A DNA stretch of 64,000 nt from Macrostomum hystrix (taxonomy: Eukaryota > Platyhelminthes > Macrostomidae): NCBI GenBank assembly GCA_950097015.1, contig CATNEN010000002.1, positions 2,666,001-2,730,000 on the forward strand, given 5' to 3'. The notes below the pieces were generated by a model. The model saw nothing but the letters and a program-made list of their open reading frames with translations, was not told the DNA's origin and ran no database searches. The position numbers and the translations under genes are program-made. Position 1 is the first letter of the stretch. The number at the start of each line of letters is the position of its first letter. Shown piece after piece: positions 45,261 to 64,000 of this stretch.

Positions 45261-45585
45261 CGGATATAAATGGGATCTAAGCTGAGCTGTGCCCAATGGT
45301 CCCATCTCCTCCCTCCGCTCTCCCGACTGCGAATTCGCTCTCAAATCGCCAATCGCTGCCGTTGTGGTACCATATTTTTATTATCGCTGCTCGCTCCCTG
45401 TTGCTAGGATAACATTTATCCTTAGTAACCGCCCCGCCTGTATATTTTACCCTTCATAAGCCTCTGCCCCTGGTCTTGCCTATCGTCAATGCCATTGGGA
45501 TAAGCTTGGTTCATTTATTCGAGACCAGCGCACAGAACAGATTCTGCTCTTTCTTCTGGAGGAAGAAAGGACCCGGTGCTTTTAG
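45261..45585 (+). promoter_or_regulatory. Putative promoter and first 5' UTR exon of the cadherin gene
   Basis: TATAAA at 45265-45270 and CCAAT-like CCCAATGG near 45291 lie in a C/G-richer block after the TGAG array. A strong donor (TTTAG|GTGAGC at 45585/45586) and a good acceptor (CTTCTGTTACCGCCTGCGTCAG ending at 45974, pyrimidine-rich upstream) suggest a noncoding first exon. That would be spliced to the exon carrying the ATG at 46017. This is inference from signals only. Confidence 0.3.
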
Positions 45586-46016
45586 GTGAGCCTTACTGAG
45601 TATTCTGCCCTCTGCCTCCGATATTGCATTTGCATTCGCGGCTGAGGTTGGGGGCTGAGTTTCGTGCTCAATTGTCTTCTCGTTGTGACTGCTCTTCGTC
45701 TCTTTAAGTCCTCTTTCATTAGTTTATTCTTCTGTGAGTGTGAGTGCCAGTGTTGAAGAAATTAGTGAGACAAGGGCGTCTGCTATTGCCTATATTAGCG
45801 CTGCAACAACAGGCCCCAAGCCTTACCTTAGAATGAAAGAACTTAGACTCAGATTGAAATACTCAAATCTATGTGTTGCGAACCCGAGTCTAATTTGATT
45901 ATTAACACAACTTTCGCTGTGGGCTGAACTGTCAAACTTGTGACATTTTCTCCTTCTGTTACCGCCTGCGTCAGAATTCGCCTCTGCTTTCGGCTGGAAC
46001 ACCGGTTGAAGCAGCT

Positions 46017-59512
<13,496 letters not shown>

Positions 59513-59911
59513 CATCCCGCCGCAGCAGGCGGCAGTAGTATCAGTCGCATTTTAAGCCCCCTTCGATTCTTCATTGGCAACAAAAAACATTATCAAAACT
59601 TAGATTGCATTAGTGAGTTGAAGAATTTTTAGTTCAGTAATTTCTAATCACTTCAATCACCTATTAATATTTGAATTACTTTGACAACATTACCACCTAG
59701 TGTTCTTCTTAACACCTGGAGTAGCTGTTCTGCATTTGCAATATTGTCAACAAATTTTAATGCTTGATTTGTTATAAACCAGTGACATGTTTTATATAAT
59801 TTAAACTCACATCTCCGTGCTGACGCGTTTTAACAAACAACACAATATTGCTACCCAGAATATATGATGCGAATCTAATTCTACTGATTTAATTCATGAA
59901 CTTTTTTTCAG

Positions 59912-62900
59912 ATCCATCGCCATGACCAACATCCCGCCATCTGGTGCCATCTCAACAGAACCAGCAGTGCCAAAGTGAGTATATTGTGTGCAGCTTCGCT
60001 AAATCAGATGGCCTTTTTATTCCCACTTCGGGATCCATTCGTAAAATTTGATCCTCAAATCCTCGCTTTCATATCCTGATCCTCACATCCTAATCTTCAA
60101 ATACTGAGTCTCAAATCCTGATCCTCAAATCCTGATCCTCAAATCCTCGCTCTCAAATCCTGATCCTCGAATCCTGATCCTCGAATCCTGATCCTCAAAT
60201 CTTGGTCCTTCAATCCTGATCCTCAAATCCTGATCCTCAAATTCAAATCTTGAAATCCTGATTCTCAAAAATATTGATCCTCAAATCCTAATCCTCAAAA
60301 ATACTGATCCTCAAATCATGATCCTCAAATCATGATCCTCTAATCCTGATCCATAAATCCAGAGTCTCAAATCCTGAGCCTCGAATCCTGATCCATAAAT
60401 CGAGAGTCTCAAATCCTGATCCTCAGATCATGATCCTAAAATCCTCGCTCTCAAATCCTTATCCTCGAATTCTGGTTCTCAAACCCTGAGCCTTAAATCC
60501 TGGGTATGCACTCTAGTCTTAGATTTTAAGATCGCCAATCAACAGTAAAATGTCTAATCAGATCAATTTTGGGTCATGTCAATGTGAAGCCGAGTAGAAT
60601 CACTCGCTGTCTCCACGGGTGTCTCGCTAATTCATGATATCCGATTCGCGCTGGCTTCCAGACTGAGGCTAACAGTTGTAATGAATGTCTAAGCTGGTAA
60701 TGCGAGTTCCAGGTATTGCCGCCTAATGAGCCGGTGGCTGTTGATATAAAAAATCCTAGGAATCGGGTTTTCTCAACAATGATCAAACGTTAGCAACTTC
60801 ACAATGCTATATTTTCGGCGCACAGATTTTGGGTCGCCAAAGGACTACAGTATATTTATTAGGCTTCCTGGTGCCGTGTTTTTTTAGTGTATTAATTAGT
60901 GAGCCAACATTTTATTCCAGTCTTGACTCTTGAATGAATGGAAGATAATGCAGGTAACACGCAAAAGCATTTATCCCACAGAGTTCTTAGTCTTATAGGG
61001 CAGCAGACACTGTATATTAGCTTCTACTGTGAACTTTGCTTGAGTGTTAAAACTCTAATCTTTCTTTTCTGTCGTAAAACATTGTTTTAACAGCATTTTT
61101 TCCTAAATAGATTTATAAGATTCTATAACAGGGATTCTATGAAACGCTCCAGATACACGCGTAGCTCAGGAGTTCGAGTCTCAGCCCTCGAGGACACAAT
61201 TTATATCTAGCAAAAGTTGTACAATGGGTGCCAAGATCAAACAATGGGCTAGCTAATCGGGTTATAAGCAATTGCTATCAATCCTTCAATCGATTATTTG
61301 ATGTCAGTCTGAAGTTATTTATTGCGCCTCACAATGCCAGATGGCTGCTTGGCTTGCGTGAATTGGAAGTTCTGGAGTTGACAGGTTTGTTAAATTGGTT
61401 TCTGGGCATCATGTTAAGCCCAATTGTTGGTTGTCCGGTGTCTGAAGCCTCTCTAACAACGATTAGGACAACACAAAAGTGACATTTCGCACCTTAGATT
61501 TGTTCCTTCAGTAAACTAGCTGAAGTGTGTGTGGCGGCTCCATTGATCCCTCAGTAAACTGAAGTTGGTGTGGCGGCTCCTTTGATCCCTCAGTAAACTG
61601 AAGTTGGTGTGGCGGCTCCTTTGATCCCTCAGTAAACTGAAGTGTGTGTGGCGGCTCCTTTGATCCCTCAGTAAACTGAAGTTGGTGTGGCGGCTCCTTT
61701 GATCCCTCAGTAAACTGAAGTTGGTGTGGCGGCTCCTTTGATCCCTCAGTAAACTGAAGTTGGTGTGGCGGCTCCTTTGATCCCTCAGTAAACTGAAGTG
61801 TGTGTGGCGGCTCCTTTGATCCCTCAGTAAACTGAAGTTGGTGTGGCGGCTCCTTTGATCCCTCAGTAAACTGAAGTGTGTGTGGCGGCTCCTTTGATCC
61901 CTCAGTAAACTGAAGTGTGTGTGGCGGCTCCTTTGATCCCTTAGTAAACTAAGTTGGGTGCGGCGGCTCCTTTGATGTTTAAGGAAATTTATGATTAGAG
62001 TGACAATGGTAAAGCTTACTCTATACCAAAGCCTTTCCTTAGAAAGCCTATTAACTATATTTTATGTGAAACGTAATCATACTCGATTGTTGTAAAGAAT
62101 AGTCTAAAAGTAATCTTTGACACTTCAATTTATAATGACATGTATGTCTAATGCTATTTTTGGAGATAAAATTTAACAAGCTTTTAGATAGTTTTACGTA
62201 TTTCATATTTAATTGTCTTAAGTTTTAAAATACGTTTATAATTTGCACATTTAATTGCTATTGGTTTCGAACCAACTACTTAGATATCGTTAGTGCTCAT
62301 TAGCACATTGGCTGTTATGTGAATGAGGTACATTGTTGCATGCTTTGAATCCTTGGATACGATATGGGCTGGAAAGGGGTAGAAATTGAGACAGAAGGGG
62401 AGAAATGGAGACAGGAGGGGAGAAATGGAGACAGGAGGGGAGAAATTGAGACAGGAGGGGAGAAATTGAGACAGGAGGGGAGAAAAGGATACAGGAGGGG
62501 AGAAAAGGAGACAGGAGGGGAGAAAAGGATACAGGAGGGGAGAAAAGGAGACAGGAGGGGAGAAAAGGATACAAGAGGGGAGAAAAGGAGACAGGAGGGG
62601 AGAAAAGGATACAGGAGGGGAGAAAAGGATACAGGAGGGGAGAAAAGGAGACAGGAGGGGAGAAAAGGAGACAGGAGGGGAGAAAAGGAGGCAGGAGGGG
62701 AGAAAAGGATACAAGAGGGGAGAAAAGGAGACAGGAGGGGAGAAAAGGAGACAGGAGGGGAGAAAAGGAGACAGGAGGGGAGAAAAGGATACAGGAGGGG
62801 AGAAAAGGAGACAGGAGGGGAGAAAAGGAGACAGGAGGGGAGAAAAGGATACAGGAGGGGAGAAAAGGAGACAGGAGGGGAGAAATAGACACAGGAGGGG

Positions 62901-63349
62901 AGAAAAGGAGACAGGAGGGGAGAAAAGGAGACAGCAGGTGAGAAAAGGAGACAGGGGGGAGAAAAGGATACAGGAGGGGAGAAAAGAATACAGGAAGGGA
63001 GAAATAGAGACAGGAGGGGAGAGTTCAAATTCAGGTAACCTTTTTCCAAGGCTACCACATGAACTACAGTTGCACAATCAAACTCGACAATGCCATTGAC
63101 AGACGCCACAGTGTAGCGACTCTATTCCTTGGCATCCATTCGCTTCAGTTATCGCCGCTAACATTCAACGAATCCTTATCGCCCCATCAAGCCGAATCGA
63201 TCAGCGGGCAGTCCCCAAATTTGGAAGATTTTCCCGACTTTGACGACTGGCAGAATCCGCCAGACCAGAGCGCTGACGATCACCTGACCAGCAGCTTCAA
63301 CAACTACTGGTGCCTACCTGCCACCGTGACTGTGAGCACAGCACTATGA
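59912..63349 (+). CDS. Alternative C-terminal exons of the cadherin (isoform B tail)
   Basis: The donor at 58883 leaves two bases (TC). The acceptor at 59911 (CTTTTTTTCAG) opens an exon, 59912-59974, in the same phase as the 59356 exon: Ser, then SIAMTNIPPSGAISTEPAVP. That exon leaves two bases and can join 63070 (TACAG|T), giving an open frame to TGA at 63347-63349. The total would then be 941 residues. The last exon reads LEDFPDFDDWQNPPD, then SSFNNYWCLPATVTVSTAL. The acceptor at 63070 is weak. A second phase-compatible AG is at 63110-63111, and the strongest acceptor-like site (CATTCGCTTCAG, 63147) is out of phase. The exact start is therefore uncertain, though the acidic coding character after 63150 is convincing. 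Confidence 0.6.
60030..60505 (+). repeat. ~14-bp minisatellite downstream of the 59912 exon
   Basis: The unit is AATCCTGATCCTCA (variants CGAGTCTC, CATGATCC), irregular. It shares the word GATCCTCAAAT with the 30-bp array at 42040. Confidence 0.88.
60506..61509 (+). other. Unique sequence, long last intron of cadherin isoform B
   Basis: An 84-codon frame at 61228-61482 has no recognisable domain and weak coding character. A box-B-like AGTTCGAGTCTC near 61170 may be a tRNA or SINE remnant, but there is no matching box A at proper spacing. Confidence 0.4.
61510..61980 (+). repeat. ~39-bp minisatellite
   Basis: The unit is GGCGGCTCCTTTGATCCCTC plus AGTAAACTGAAGTTGGTGT (or GTGTGTGT), about 12 copies. 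Confidence 0.95.
61981..62389. other. AT-rich spacer
   Basis: Nothing recognised between two minisatellites. Confidence 0.4.
62390..63025 (+). repeat. 20-bp purine-rich minisatellite
   Basis: The unit is GAGACAGGAGGGGAGAAAAG (variants GGATAC, AAATTG), about 31 copies, almost all purine on the plus strand. Long Ser/Pro/Leu/Phe ORFs on the minus strand are artefacts. Confidence 0.96.
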
Positions 63350-64000
63350 GCAAGCAGCCATGGGTTCTAAGCTGCAGTCACTCCCCCTGTTATTCATGTA
63401 TCACCTGCTCTCTCCCGTGTATTCCATAGGCCTTCATTCTGCCTGTCTGTCTTGTCTGCATTTTTTTTCATTCAGCGAGGTCACAAACTTGATGGAAGAA
63501 GTGGTTAGCACTGCCTTGTTATCCGGTTGGTTTGCTGTGCATCAGAAACTTCTGATCTTTGAACGGCTTCGTTCTCTGCGAAAACTGTTTGCATCTTTCA
63601 TTTAATTCTGTTTAAGTTAGACGTTAAAACGTTCAATTCGTTAGTTTTCAGAAAAAAAGTAACAATCTGTCGCTAAAAACGGTAGAGTTAGTATTACCTT
63701 ATGAAAAAGAATAATTTAGAACAAGTTTCTCTGCTTTTGTTGTATCCGTTACTTAGTGTACTTTGAATTTGAACGAATTCGTGCGTAAAATAAGTAACCG
63801 TTAGTTTGGAAACTATAATGCTAAGTAGAGCATTTTAATAAAATATTCCATTGAAACTAATTACTATCGATTAACGATCCTAAAGCGATAAAATCCGGAA
63901 CCAAGTTTTTGTAAAAGAAGCCGAACTTACGGCTAAACAGTTGACCTTCAGCTCACTCGTTTGTTAATTTAATCAAGTTTTGAAAAAATTAACGATCTCC
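63350..64000 (+). other. Probable 3' UTR of cadherin isoform B and downstream sequence
   Basis: No gene is seen. A short frame at 63360-63605 has no family resemblance. An AATAAA poly(A) signal is at 63837-63842, which would give a 3' UTR of about 0.5 kb. Confidence 0.45.
63837..63842 (+). promoter_or_regulatory. Candidate poly(A) signal (AATAAA) for cadherin isoform B
   Basis: It is the canonical hexamer on the coding strand, 488 bases after the isoform B stop, in an AT-rich context. Confidence 0.5.

Noticed and set aside
61150-61200. Box-B-like AGTTCGAGTCTC near GTAGCTCAGG
   Set aside because: The two motifs are too close together to form a tRNA gene; at most a fragment.
62280-63109. Long minus-strand Ser/Pro/Leu/Phe frames
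   Set aside because: Antisense of the purine-rich 20-bp array; the plus strand at 63070-63349 carries the cadherin exon instead.

Overview
This is eukaryotic nuclear DNA from an animal. It has spliced protein-coding genes with GT-AG introns, metazoan-only gene families, non-LTR retrotransposon fragments, a tRNA-derived SINE family and a very large load of tandem repeats. The genes are a perlecan-type matrix protein, a cadherin, and NIPBL with its animal N-terminal motif. A Tyr/Asp/Lys/Gly repeat tract resembles platyhelminth eggshell (vitelline) proteins, and two genes have a splice acceptor almost touching the ATG, as trans-spliced genes do. My best guess is therefore a free-living flatworm (Macrostomum-like). 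That is inference, not proof.

Layout. (1) 185-5361, minus strand: the 5' part (11 exons) of a secreted perlecan-like laminin/Ig protein that runs off the left edge. (2) 5727-6732, plus strand: a YDDKYGK repeat tract ending in a plausible eggshell-type C-terminus. (3) 6.7-23.8 kb: a gene-poor, repeat-rich stretch. It holds a dead RTE-like LINE 3' end, a 67-copy 20-bp satellite, two fold-back elements, a LINE RT fragment with an internal 57-61 bp amplification, 22-bp and 46-bp satellites, a 21-bp satellite, a C/T-rich array and a second RT fragment. (4) 23783-41370, plus strand: a complete NIPBL/Nipped-B cohesin-loader gene. I could join 12 coding exons in phase, giving 2347 codons. (5) 41.4-46 kb: a probable 3' UTR with a 30-bp array, a TGAG array and a promoter-like block. 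(6) 46017-63349, plus strand: a five-repeat transmembrane cadherin with a mucin-like stalk and two alternative cytoplasmic tails.

The three main genes are unrelated in function: extracellular matrix, chromosome cohesion and cell adhesion. What they share is architecture. Coding exons are clean and in phase, while nearly every intron above about 250 bp is filled by its own minisatellite, often C/T-rich on the sense strand. These arrays create most of the long apparent ORFs in the window, which are not genes. The observations most worth checking are the twin PDZ-ligand tails of the cadherin, the intron-private minisatellites (one with an acceptor/donor-like CAG|GT in every unit), the large fold-back elements, the eggshell-like repeat, and the tandem amplification inside a reverse transcriptase.
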